Shown: positions 7,901 through 15,779 of the stretch, one piece after another
How positions within the stretch are numbered: position 1 is the stretch's first letter
How the letters are laid out: each line of letters opens with the position of its first letter
Source: Pseudomonadota bacterium
GTDB lineage: Bacteria > Desulfobacterota > Desulfobacteria > Desulfobacterales > Desulfolunaceae
DNA: 43,023 nt
Assembly (NCBI GenBank): GCA_018818835.1
Contig: JAHIRD010000151.1
Location: 1 to 43,023 of the forward strand
Direction of reading: 5' to 3'
The notes under the pieces: generated by a model
Database searches by the model: none
Seen by the model: only the letters and a program-made list of their open reading frames with translations
Told to the model about the DNA's origin: nothing
Position numbers and translations under genes: made by a program

Positions 7901-8448
7901 AGGTGGTTGCCGCATGTGAAGGTGATGATGACGCCCGGCGTCAGGTGGAAGAGCGAATGGATTCTTTTCGAAAGGGCAAGTGGAAAATTGTGGATGCCAT
8001 CCATGCCATCTGGGCGGGAGAGCGTGACGAAGACACCCTGATCAAGCCGGTGGATTATCAAGACGGGATCATCATTCGGGCCATCCTGGCCACCTTGCGC
8101 GGTGAGGACGTGTTTTCAGCCCCGGAAAACGACGAAAAGGAACCGGAAATTCAGGACGACGACAGCCCGATTCAACAGCTCGCTCTGGGAGCGGCATTGC
8201 CTGTTTTGAAACCCGAAGCCCGGGCCCAGGCCGAACCCTGGTTGGCGCAATTGATCTCCGGCGGCGGGAAGGCCCTGGCCGAAGCCATCAAGCGATTGTG
8301 GAACGGGGAATCAAACCGGGGAGCACTGTGCAAGGATATAGGTCCGAAAGAGCAAGCCGTGATCAATCAGGCCCTTCATTGGATTGAACACCCAAAGGAG
8401 TTGGTACAGTTCATGGAGCGTTCGAAGGGACATCACCGTGATCGCTGA
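4924..8448 (+). CDS. STAND ATPase: CHAT-like stub, NB-ARC NTPase, TPR repeats
   Basis: This 1174-residue protein starts at 4924, with AGGAGA seven bases upstream. Residues about 100-140 (LPWEFLARDG, ISIRRKL) match the N-terminal part of CHAT caspase-like domains. The chain then passes straight into an NB-ARC module: FFGR at 154-157, Walker A GFGGQGKTT at 179-187, Walker B TLIILDNVE at 249-257, SRVLITTR at 283-290 and GHPM at 355-358. A winged-helix-like part follows, then TPR repeats at about 650-965. The C-terminus holds two related segments (IWAGERDEDTL and LWNGESNRGAL). Such proteins are switches that oligomerise after sensing a ligand through the repeats; many act in defence or cell death. 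The CHAT His/Cys region appears to be missing. The gene looks richer in G+C than its neighbours, suggesting transfer. Confidence 0.8.
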   Translation: MKELTLSFTGTDSVTVRFSDESTAPMAFTHTLSDQDREDIRGCLDSYDTQDTTNRDDARADRIAGQRLSWGESLYDAVFQDGHAGRLFQAFYDTLNNDHGVMTIDTCEATVLSLPWEFLARDGRHLVHENPTISIRRKLTGVGERLPDPPESGFFGRTVELRNIERHFISGARCITMTGFGGQGKTTLAAEAGRWLLCTGMFESCCFISFATYQGVDPVAFCTRALSDILYRNLMDAQTVIEALTDRPTLIILDNVESLNNDSGDLQTALLDATAAWSRAGQSRVLITTRQNRLAYPDYPEAGQTVHRYLDLGGLAEKDAVAYVSALWRLPPDPAPGIHVPERHGLVKLFNRVAGHPMCVRILAYQLKSRTVADVDNRLEALLAEAHGTGPETNLRVCLDLSLERLSSQMAALLRSLGVFQGGAMEDVLLQVTGLAPANENMEMAKSRKMLEALKTKNPVTIARAMGMNIPDGTTLPDDLVQQLLDNVDETIVTLEKERASHTPTDQGSSVDEANWPTLRDFLEAIGLIRMEPLAEVGASHVSFHPALAQALWERILEPEREIFLKRHRAVYYQLAKSLHDLNPQEPHITRMVAKCELPNLLVAVRASFSAGDDHAVDFVDRITTFLGDFGFLMDRDDLNRLAEEVAKPGTPVWFLSRSNKGEALFHAGRYAEAEAEFRAILEILEHGESYERCVTLGRLGQCLERSARPEDAVAVFHQGLAMVETLEQNPHVRHLTGNLQGDLGNSLMSKGDYPGARAAYETSLSIKKDMGDARGMAALAGQLGTLAGVEGDFTEAERRYKEALKGFQRLKEPAHEAVAHHQLGNVYKEAKRYDKAEAAYRESARIEESQGDLIGAAGTYTNLAVTMIAAERPAEAETWFRRAMGHLEHSGQKKALSDVISNLAALLQADPNRLDEARTLAEQALAIRKTMKSGAAEIWKTYHILAEVTDKQGQAEDAREYRRLSRESRDGFMGTQHQVRPILLQFKPVIQKVVAACEGDDDARRQVEERMDSFRKGKWKIVDAIHAIWAGERDEDTLIKPVDYQDGIIIRAILATLRGEDVFSAPENDEKEPEIQDDDSPIQQLALGAALPVLKPEARAQAEPWLAQLISGGGKALAEAIKRLWNGESNRGALCKDIGPKEQAVINQALHWIEHPKELVQFMERSKGHHRDR

Positions 8449-8999
8449 CTACGATCGGCTGTTTAAGCCCCCATTAAAGGTCTTGTCAACTAAACAAGCC
8501 ACAAAAGTTTCCTGCTTGACCCGATATGCCCAGAACGATAGCGCTTAATAGGGGCAGGCAAAGAAATAAGATAAGATGTCGGGTCTTTGTTTGACTCTTT
8601 TAGATGGACTAAACAGACACTCATTCCTTTCCAAAACAAAAACCCGGAGTTGTTCAAGCACCCACAAATATCTTGTATCTGCTGAAATATTTCGTTATGT
8701 TGTAAGAAGCATACGACGTGATCTGTGGTGGTTGAGAAGACGACTTCGAGGGAAAAAGACCCAGCGGATTAAACGTATCACCCTCACAAAATGCCAATAG
8801 ATAATCAATGGCAATCACTGTGAATTGCCAAAACAATATGACGATAAAAGCCGGCGGGCATGAAAGGTTTCGCCTTTGAAATTTGTAAGCCTCAGGAAGT
8901 AAAACTGCTATGTTTGGTTTCGTGGGGGGGAGAAATATGTTTAAAACCATGATCGACTCTAATGGACCAATAATTTTTTAAAATACGATAGGAAGAAAA
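8449..8999. other. Intergenic region with a short dispersed repeat; no supported gene
   Basis: This 551-base spacer carries the repeat TTAAAGGTCTTGTCAACTAAA at 8474-8494. A 74-codon open frame at 8576-8800 codes for an arginine-rich sequence with no ribosome site and no family I know, so I do not call it. A GGAAG ribosome site at the end belongs to the next gene. Confidence 0.5.
8474..8494 (+). repeat. Short dispersed repeat, copy 2
   Basis: TTAAAGGTCTTGTCAACTAAA is identical to the copy at 9451-9471 and lies about 25 bases after the STAND gene stop. With the third copy it encloses the SEC-C gene in direct orientation. Confidence 0.65.
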
Positions 9000-9287
9000 A
9001 TGGCAAAACAATTTGAAGGTAAAAAATTTGAGAAATTGGGCACTGAAAAGAATCCCGCGGTTGTTAAGGTTCAAACAGAAGATCGAGCGAAGGAATTGAA
9101 AGCCGTCTTTGAAAAAAACAACTGGGCATATACCGTTGAATTGGACCCGGAAAAGCCGGAGGATATAACACAGTTGGACATATTGCTGAATCCAATAAAA
9201 ACGAAGATTGCTGAAACAAAAGTGGGACGTAATGAACCCTGCCACTGTGGAAGCGGTCTTAAATATAAAAAATGCTGCGGGAAATAA
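9000..9287 (+). CDS. SEC-C zinc-binding small protein (PBPRA1643-like family)
   Basis: This 95-residue protein ends in [19 protein letters not shown], the SEC-C zinc-binding motif (C-x-C then C-C) also found at the end of SecA and in YchJ-type proteins. The N-terminal part ([22 protein letters not shown], given here as residues 9-30, and [14 protein letters not shown]) matches the small PBPRA1643 family of SWIM/SEC-C proteins. Its role is unknown; a ribosome- or SecB-like contact is possible from the motif but is inference. AGGAAG precedes the ATG. It is a single-gene unit between two direct repeats. Confidence 0.8.
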   Translation: MAKQFEGKKFEKLGTEKNPAVVKVQTEDRAKELKAVFEKNNWAYTVELDPEKPEDITQLDILLNPIKTKIAETKVGRNEPCHCGSGLKYKKCCGK

Positions 9288-9450
9288 TACGCCGGCGAGC
9301 ATATAAAGGGGTCTGCTCTTGACTCATTTGGCTGTATAATGAGGGGTGTCAGATCTCCGTTTGCCCCATCGGTAGAGGTTTGAAACCGTAATACAAGAAT
9401 CTGTTTGGTCAAAGGAATCGGTGATTCACCGAGTTAAAAGGGGTCACCCC

Positions 9451-9471
9451 TTAAAGGTCTTGTCAACTAAA
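9451..9471 (+). repeat. Short dispersed repeat, copy 3, with an adjacent palindrome
   Basis: This copy is identical to 8474-8494. Just before it AAGGGGTCACCCCTT (about 9438-9452) forms a perfect palindrome, as REP-type elements do. A GGGGTCTGCTCTTGACT segment lies nearby at about 9308. These could be substrates left by the RAYT transposase whose remnants lie at 950 and 1913. Confidence 0.55.
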
Positions 9472-9489
9472 AACACACCCCTCCTATTT

Positions 9490-10503
9490 TCACACCACTT
9501 TGTTTTTCAATGTTCCTATTTTTTCGACGAATAATTCAACAACATCCCCTTTCTTCAGAAAACGATTCATCTCAAGGCCACAACCGCAGCCTTCTTTTCC
9601 CGAGCAGGTGCCCGAGCCGATGAATTCGCCTGGATAAAGGGTCTCGGACCGGGACATATAAGAGATCATATCTTCAAAGCGCCAGTGCATATCAGCAGAA
9701 TTGCCCCTGGACCAAATTTCGTTATTGACCGAAGCGGTCATGGTTAGTTGATAGGGATCACCGATCTCATCAGGGGTTACCAGATAGGGCCCCAGGGCAT
9801 TGCCCGTATCAAAATCTTTGCCCTTGGCCGGTCCCAGTCGGCCTTTTTGTTCATCAAGCTGAATGTCCCGTGCGGAAAAATCATTAAATATCGTGTAGCC
9901 GCCGATGTAACCGGCAGCGTCAGCCACAGGGATATTTTTTCCTGATCGGCAAAGAAAAACACCAAACTCCAGTTCATAGTCCATCTTCCGAGTATAATCC
10001 GGGATGATCACATCCTGATTGTGACTCACCACAGAAAAACGATTTCCTTTATAATAAATGGGGCGTTCATAAAAAGCACGGTTCAGAAGATAAGCCAGAC
10101 TTCGTTTACGGCCCAGAATTTTTTCAAGAAAGCGATCAAAACCCGCCAGCTTTTTGAGACCCACGTTTCGAATGATGTTGATGATGTGTTCTTCAAAGGC
10201 CATGCAGTCACGAATAGACTCAGGACGGGGTACCGGGGACAGAAGGGTCACGGAATCATAAGGGACACTCACGTCAGGGGGTTGTTCAATCTGGACGAAT
10301 TCCACAACCTCCTGGGCTTTGTCACGGGCTTCACTGTCTCCTGACAAAAAAGAAATCATATCATTAAAAAAATAGGGAACACTGAATTCAAGCGCTTCAA
10401 CCGCTTTTTCAAGAATGATAATCTGATTGTGATCCTGGCTGAGAACGCCTATTTTCGGCTTGATATCCTCATCATATAAAAAGGTCACGAGCTTCATGGC
10501 CAT
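9490..10503 (-). CDS. Fumarylacetoacetate hydrolase (FAH) family protein
   Basis: This 337-residue protein belongs to the FAH superfamily, which uses a divalent metal to hydrolyse or decarboxylate beta-dicarbonyl compounds. The metal ligands are visible in DYELEFGVFL (two Glu) and FNDFSARDIQ (Asp), with GPAKGKDFDTGNALGPYLV and GSGTCSGKEGCGCGLE later. The long N-terminal part (MAFEEHIINIIRN) is typical of the FAH-like group, not of the short YcgM type. The true substrate cannot be told. Two starts compete: ATG at 10503 is only 3 bases from GGAG, while ATG at 10497 (MKLVTF) has a better 9-base spacing. No operon partner is adjacent. Confidence 0.85.
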   Translation of the reverse strand: MAMKLVTFLYDEDIKPKIGVLSQDHNQIIILEKAVEALEFSVPYFFNDMISFLSGDSEARDKAQEVVEFVQIEQPPDVSVPYDSVTLLSPVPRPESIRDCMAFEEHIINIIRNVGLKKLAGFDRFLEKILGRKRSLAYLLNRAFYERPIYYKGNRFSVVSHNQDVIIPDYTRKMDYELEFGVFLCRSGKNIPVADAAGYIGGYTIFNDFSARDIQLDEQKGRLGPAKGKDFDTGNALGPYLVTPDEIGDPYQLTMTASVNNEIWSRGNSADMHWRFEDMISYMSRSETLYPGEFIGSGTCSGKEGCGCGLEMNRFLKKGDVVELFVEKIGTLKNKVV

Positions 10504-11071
10504 TGTCTCCTTTTAAACACAGTCACCATTTTCTTGGGGGCCTGATAGGGTGAACGAATCTCCAATGTATATGGATTTACAAATGTTACATGATCGAATA
10601 AGACCTCATGGTGAATGAAATTCCCCACGGAGCAGAACAATAAATATCATCAGAACCCACGATTGACAAGTTCATTAATCCAGGTTGTTCTGGTAGCCTG
10701 GAAAGCACTTGCCGAAATCGAAGACCAGAGTCGTAAGTTCGAGTTGGACATGGCAGTGATGCTCAGTCGATTGGGTGAAAGGGGCGACTGTGTGAAAGAA
10801 GACTCTGCGGTCTATGGATTCGAGCAAATCGATTTCGATCCCGAAGGAACTAAATCCCAACCAACGGATGCACTGGACGCGCATTCTTCGGGTCACTATC
10901 TGTTCAACCGGTTTTAGCTGTTGACAAAAATTAATGATCCGTGTTTATTTCCATCACAAACTGGATATGTCAAGAATGCCCCGGATGTTTTAAACATATC
11001 ATCCGGGGTAACGATTTTATAAACATAACATTTCACTTTAAAAATATGGCTTAACATACTGGATATATATT
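10504..11071. other. Intergenic region with a strong hairpin; no supported gene
   Basis: I see no convincing gene in these 568 bases. A 100-codon frame at 10615-10917 lacks a ribosome site and any known motif. A hairpin sits at 10979-11008. The start of the next gene lacks a clear ribosome site. Confidence 0.5.
10979..11008. repeat. Perfect 9-bp hairpin upstream of the radical SAM gene
   Basis: CCCCGGATG at 10979-10987 pairs with CATCCGGGG at 11000-11008 over a 12-base AT-rich loop. There is no T-run, and the start codon of the next gene lies 64 bases further on, so it could be a leader structure or a relic terminator. Confidence 0.5.
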
Positions 11072-12682
11072 ATGAAAATTGCATTAATCGCACCACCCTA
11101 TCCCCTGGAGGAAGCACCATCCCCTCCCCTGGGCATTTCTTATGTGGCAGCGGCCTGTGAAAAGGCGGGTGCCCAAGTACGTATTTTTGATTACATTGTG
11201 CGACAATACAGCCCTGAAAAGTTAGAAGCTGAAATCAAAGACTTTGACCCCGATGTGGTGGGGACAACATCCGTAACCATGAACTATAAGAAAGCAGCAG
11301 AAATTCTCTGTCTTGCTAAAAAGATCAAGCCATCCTTGATTACATTGTTTGGGGGCCCCCATGTATCCTTTGACATAGAAAATACACTGACAAACTATCC
11401 TGGCACTGACATTGTTGTGATCGGTGAGGCAGAACAAACCCTTGCGGAACTTATTCCGGTTCTTTGTCTACGAGATCAATGGAAAACCATCAATGGAATC
11501 GCCTTCCGGGAAAATGGGGAGATTATTCGTACACACGAGCGCCCTTTGATGGAAAACCTGGACTATCTTCCCTTACCTGCACGACATCTCTTGCCCATGT
11601 CCCGTTATCAAGCCCTGGGGTTTCCGGTGAGCATCATCACCAGCCGCGGGTGTCCAAACAAATGCATCTTCTGCCTTGGGCGGAAAATGGTGGGGTTCAA
11701 AGTGCGATATCGCACCACCCAGAGCGTGGTGGATGAAATAGAAAACATTCTTGCCTATGGCATTGATATCATCAACATTGCAGATGATCTTTTCACTGCC
11801 GATAAAACACGTGTCAGGGAATTTTGTGGCGAGTTGAAAAAACGGGGCCTGCGATTCCAGTGGAGTGCCTTTGCCAGGGTCAACACCGTGGACTTGGACA
11901 CGTTAAAGGTTATGAAAGACGCGGGATGTCATGCCGTGAGTTTCGGTATTGAATCGGGAAACACCGAGATGTTAAAGCGCGTCAGAAAGGGCATCACCCT
12001 TGACCAGGCCAGGGATGCGGCAACTGCCTGCAAGGAAGCCGGCATCATTGCCCATGCATCATTTCTTGCCGGTCTTCCCGGCGAATCCATTGAAACTCTA
12101 AAGGACTCTGACCGGTTCAGCAAGGAACTGGATATCCTTTACGGATATCATTTTCTGGCTCCATTTCCCGGAACCACGGTCAGGGAACATGCCCAGGATT
12201 ACGACATTGAAATTTTGAGCGATGACTGGGATCTCTATGATGCGGATCACGTCATCGTCCGGACCTCACATCTGGAGCCACAGGAAATCAAAGACTTTGT
12301 GGAGAAAGCCACATCCAAGGTCAAGACAGACTGGGATGATTTGGATCGCCGTTTCAAGGAGAACAAGACCAACGAGACCGAATATCTTCAGATTGCCGGC
12401 TATTACCGAATGCTTATGATTTATAAGGTCTTATCTGAAGATTTGATCGAAAAAAACGCGATTCAGACCGGTGATTTTGATCAAGCCCTGACATCGTTGT
12501 CCCGGATTATTGCCGATCAATCACATCTTGAAATGGATTTCACGCGTCATCAAATCAAAGATCTGATCCAAAAAACCTATATCCGATTTGAAGATAAGCA
12601 GGGCAAAATCCGTTTTTTCTGGTCGCATAATAACAAGAGCTCTGAATTTTCTTCACAAAAGAAGTCGGGTTCCTTGAACTAA
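11072..12682 (+). CDS. B12-binding-domain radical SAM protein
   Basis: This 536-residue protein has an N-terminal cobalamin-binding-like Rossmann domain at about 1-140 (IALIAPPYP, PPLGISYVAAACEKAG, GGPHVSF, VIGEAE), followed by a radical SAM core. The Fe-S cluster motif is GCPNKCIFC, with cysteines at 194, 198 and 201. FSAFARVNTVDLD-like barrel strands (WSAFARVNTVDLDTL) and VSFGIESGN are also visible. Relatives include BchE and many B12-dependent methylases and cyclases. The substrate cannot be read from the sequence. It stands alone; no clear ribosome site precedes the ATG. Confidence 0.85.
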   Translation: MKIALIAPPYPLEEAPSPPLGISYVAAACEKAGAQVRIFDYIVRQYSPEKLEAEIKDFDPDVVGTTSVTMNYKKAAEILCLAKKIKPSLITLFGGPHVSFDIENTLTNYPGTDIVVIGEAEQTLAELIPVLCLRDQWKTINGIAFRENGEIIRTHERPLMENLDYLPLPARHLLPMSRYQALGFPVSIITSRGCPNKCIFCLGRKMVGFKVRYRTTQSVVDEIENILAYGIDIINIADDLFTADKTRVREFCGELKKRGLRFQWSAFARVNTVDLDTLKVMKDAGCHAVSFGIESGNTEMLKRVRKGITLDQARDAATACKEAGIIAHASFLAGLPGESIETLKDSDRFSKELDILYGYHFLAPFPGTTVREHAQDYDIEILSDDWDLYDADHVIVRTSHLEPQEIKDFVEKATSKVKTDWDDLDRRFKENKTNETEYLQIAGYYRMLMIYKVLSEDLIEKNAIQTGDFDQALTSLSRIIADQSHLEMDFTRHQIKDLIQKTYIRFEDKQGKIRFFWSHNNKSSEFSSQKKSGSLN

Positions 12683-12708
12683 TGTGATTGTTTCGTGGCT
12701 ACTTTAAA

Positions 12709-12737
12709 TTGACAAACAGTTAAAATTTGACTAATTA
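12709..12737 (+). promoter_or_regulatory. Probable sigma-70 promoter of the next outer-membrane gene
   Basis: TTGACA at 12709-12714 and TAATTA at 12732-12737 are separated by 17 bp, about 57 bases upstream of the ATG at 12794. The -10 box is imperfect. Confidence 0.4.
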
Positions 12738-12793
12738 GGGTTTTTTAATCGCCATCATGATTATACGTTAAAATTTTTATAGGAGATATCGAT

Positions 12794-13618
12794 ATGAAAA
12801 TGCTGATCTCGTTTTGTGTTATCGTTCAAATTCTATGTTTGAGTCTACCTGCTGGTGCAATCATTTCATCAAACACCCGTCTTCTCCAAAAACCCGAATG
12901 GGATGGTGCGGTTGTTTCAGGGCACTGGTTAAATGGTGAAATTCGTTATCAAAAAGCAGAACTTGATGATGAAGATGTCAATTTTATAACCATAGGCCCC
13001 ACCTTCGCAACCTCTCTTCCCAATGTTGACAGGCTCGAATTAGGAGGACGGTTGTGGTTGATGCGTGCCGACTATGATAATTTTGAAAGTGAATCCGGAT
13101 TGGGTGACATGGATCTCTGGGCAAAATATCAACTGTACAATCAAAACAATCTGACTATCTCAGGCGGCCTTTTGTTGACATTCCCGTCAGGCAGTGATGG
13201 CATTGTGCACAAGAACGCATCGGGTGAATTGAATATGGAAGTGTTTGGGGCGGCTCGATTTAATTTATCGGACATCATTGCTGTTATCGGTCACATCGGC
13301 ATTCGGAATAATGGCGATATGGAAGTTGATTTAGAGAACGAATCAAATGGAAACAATGTGCATGGAGAGTTGGATGGAGAGTCCCAAATTGAAATCGGTG
13401 GCGGTGTCATCTATCAACTTCAGCCCAATCTTTGTATTTTAGGTGAATTAAACATTGCCAGCGAAGCCTATGATGATTCTGAAAATGATATTGAATTTAC
13501 CGGTGGCGTTGAATACATTCTCGGGCCCAGCATGGCTGTCAAAGGCGGTATGGGCTTTGGCCTGGACGATGGTGCTCCCGATTTTGAACTCATCGGCAGC
13601 TGCGTTTATACATTTTGA
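12794..13618 (+). CDS. Outer-membrane beta-barrel protein (porin/transporter-like)
   Basis: This 274-residue protein begins with a signal peptide (MKMLISFCVIVQILCLSLPA, cut near GA). It then alternates short strands and acidic loops and ends in CVYTF, with the terminal Phe usual for barrels inserted by BamA. LGDMDLWAKYQLY and LTISGGLLLTFPSG resemble the MetA-pathway/transporter-type barrel family, but I cannot name a substrate. AGGAG precedes the ATG at good spacing. It seems to be transcribed alone. Confidence 0.7.
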   Translation: MKMLISFCVIVQILCLSLPAGAIISSNTRLLQKPEWDGAVVSGHWLNGEIRYQKAELDDEDVNFITIGPTFATSLPNVDRLELGGRLWLMRADYDNFESESGLGDMDLWAKYQLYNQNNLTISGGLLLTFPSGSDGIVHKNASGELNMEVFGAARFNLSDIIAVIGHIGIRNNGDMEVDLENESNGNNVHGELDGESQIEIGGGVIYQLQPNLCILGELNIASEAYDDSENDIEFTGGVEYILGPSMAVKGGMGFGLDDGAPDFELIGSCVYTF

Positions 13619-13650
13619 TGTGACATGAACCATTGAATTGATTTTTCGGT

Positions 13651-13679
13651 TATCGGGATCGAATTTTTCGATTCCGATA
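13651..13679 (+). terminator. Hairpin after the outer-membrane gene, possible terminator
   Basis: TATCGGGATCGAA at 13651-13663 pairs with TTCGATTCCGATA at 13667-13679 with one G-T wobble and a 3-base loop. It lies 33 bases after the stop codon. The following run is only weakly T-rich, so efficiency is doubtful. Confidence 0.5.
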
Positions 13680-13942
13680 GCTATCCTGATTTTGATTGAG
13701 AGCCGGATTTAAGCTTAATATTAAATGTGACTATAGGACTTATGGGACGCATGGCGTTGAAAAAATAATATCGAAAGAGTTAGTTTCACAACCACTTCAT
13801 CTCTGTACCCTTTCCCAGTCTTTTTTTACCTCCATGAAATTTTTATGAAACTTTTTCCTGCCCCAGGTGTTTAACCTTTCATAACAGCATAAAAAAATCG
13901 ATCGATTGCCTTAACCAAAAAAATAAATTTTCGGAGGAAAAA
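13680..13942. other. Spacer before the DUF4382-type lipoprotein gene
   Basis: No gene or convincing promoter was found. The last bases carry a GGAGGAAA ribosome site for the gene at 13943. Confidence 0.4.
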
Positions 13943-15775
13943 ATGAAACGAATTGATTATAAAAAATCTATTGTACTTATCTTGTTCTTCTTTATGTCGC
14001 TGTTCAGCATGTATGGATGTTCGTCAGACTCTAAAACCAATTCGGAAACAGGGGATATCACCATAGGCCTTACCGATGCCCAGGGAGATTTTATCACCTA
14101 TTCCGTGAATGTGGTTTCCCTGACTCTCACCCATGCGAACGGAACAGTTGTTGAGACACTGCCCCTTGCAACACAGATTGATTTTGCACAGTATGTGGAC
14201 ATGACAGAATTTTTGACTGCTGCCAGCGTGCCCCTGGGTGCCTACAAAAAAGCCACCCTGCTCCTGGATTACTCCGATGCGGAAATCCTTGTTGAAGACA
14301 GCAGCGGTGAACCTTTAACTGTATCCTCCGTTGTGGATGAGGATGGAAACGTTGTGAATCAATTGGAAGTCGATGTCTATCTTGAAAACCGCTCCTCCCT
14401 GGTTGTCGCGCCTGGTCTTCTTTCCCATATTACACTTGATTTTGATCTTGGTGCCTCGAACAGCGTGTCTTTTGATGATGACGGTCTTGCCCATGTGGTT
14501 GTTGAACCATCCCTGATTGCCGAAGTAAACCATGAAAGTCCCAAAGATTTCAGACTTCGGGGAAAACTTGGAGATGTACTTCCTGACATGGGATATTTTT
14601 TCGTGAATCTTAGACCCTTTTATCATCCGATGCATCATGCCTTGAATCAATTCGGACGAATGATGGTGGTCTCTGGCGAAGAAACCATGTACGAGATTGA
14701 CGGAGTCTCATCGGTCGGGTCAGATGGACTTGCCTTGTTAGCCGAACAAGAAGAAGGCGTTGCCATCATCGTCAAAGGAAAAATGAAATATAATCCCTGC
14801 CGTTTTGAGGCCCAGACGGTCTATGTGGGAAGCAGTGTCCCTGGCTATGATTCAGATTATGTGACCGGAAGCGTCTTGAGCAGAGACGGAAACACCCTTT
14901 CCGTTAACGGCATGATCTTTAATCAAGGTAATCAACACTTTACCATGAACGATACGGTCAAGGTAACGGTTTCCGATGACACTCTGGTAAAAAAACAGCA
15001 GTCTGATGACACATACACCATCAGCGATATCGCTCCGGGTCAACATGTGACGATTTCAGGTTCCATTACAATCAACGACGCCCTGACACCTGAAATGGAT
15101 GCGAGCCAAGGTCTTGTCCGTCTGACAACGACAGTCCTGAGAGGACGCGTATCGGATAATACAGGAAGTGACTATTTCAATGTCAATCTGGATACCATAT
15201 CCATGAGAAAAATCGAACTTTTTGATTTTTCAGGAACCGGCTCGGCCCTGGAAGACGATGCTGATCCCTTGAATTATGAAGTGGAAAACGGCGATCTTGA
15301 TATTTCCGTCTTTGACATGGATGATTTCGTGAAGGTCTACGGGTTTGTGAATGCCTATGGCCAGGCACCCTATGACTTCATGGCCACGAGCATTGTGAAC
15401 TACAATGATCTCTTATTATTTATCAAATTGAACTGGGCACCGTCCACATTGGAGCCGTTCACGAGTATCAGCGATGAACAACTGGTGGTTAACCTTGAGG
15501 GGACACATTTATTCCATCATCTGGGTTGTGCCCAGGCGCTTGTAAGTCTTCAGACCCTTGAAAATCAGCCTGTTATCAAACCCGGTGATGACGGGGTCTA
15601 TGTGATTATGATGAAACATCGTCCCTTAGTCTACACGGATTTCACAGAATTTGTAGACGGGCTTGAGCGTTATCTTGATGGTCATAATCGTGCTAAAAAA
15701 CTCTTTGCAACCGGAACCTATGACACAGCGACCACCACCCTCACAGCCCGTTATCTGATCATCACGCTTCGCTGA
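13943..15775 (+). CDS. DUF4382-type lipoprotein
   Basis: This 610-residue protein carries a lipoprotein signal (IVLILFFFMSLFSMYGC). The next part, GDITIGLTDAQGDFITYSVN at about 38-57, and the following strands to residue about 200 match DUF4382, a beta-rich domain of secreted bacterial lipoproteins. The rest repeats extracellular-looking beta modules of about 80-100 residues (for example GSVLSRDGNTLSVNGMIF and RGRVSDNTGSDYFNVNLD), similar to DUF5666-type repeats. A strong GGAGG site precedes the ATG. Function is unknown; it may be exposed at the surface. It converges with the next gene with only 4 bases between stops. Confidence 0.75.
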   Translation: MKRIDYKKSIVLILFFFMSLFSMYGCSSDSKTNSETGDITIGLTDAQGDFITYSVNVVSLTLTHANGTVVETLPLATQIDFAQYVDMTEFLTAASVPLGAYKKATLLLDYSDAEILVEDSSGEPLTVSSVVDEDGNVVNQLEVDVYLENRSSLVVAPGLLSHITLDFDLGASNSVSFDDDGLAHVVVEPSLIAEVNHESPKDFRLRGKLGDVLPDMGYFFVNLRPFYHPMHHALNQFGRMMVVSGEETMYEIDGVSSVGSDGLALLAEQEEGVAIIVKGKMKYNPCRFEAQTVYVGSSVPGYDSDYVTGSVLSRDGNTLSVNGMIFNQGNQHFTMNDTVKVTVSDDTLVKKQQSDDTYTISDIAPGQHVTISGSITINDALTPEMDASQGLVRLTTTVLRGRVSDNTGSDYFNVNLDTISMRKIELFDFSGTGSALEDDADPLNYEVENGDLDISVFDMDDFVKVYGFVNAYGQAPYDFMATSIVNYNDLLLFIKLNWAPSTLEPFTSISDEQLVVNLEGTHLFHHLGCAQALVSLQTLENQPVIKPGDDGVYVIMMKHRPLVYTDFTEFVDGLERYLDGHNRAKKLFATGTYDTATTTLTARYLIITLR

Positions 15776-15779
15776 TTGA

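Noticed and set aside
8576-8800. 74-codon arginine-rich frame
   Set aside because: No ribosome site, no known motif, and the composition resembles non-coding spacer.
10615-10917. 100-codon frame upstream of the radical SAM gene
   Set aside because: No ribosome site or recognisable family. An opposite-strand frame of similar size overlaps it, and neither looks coding.
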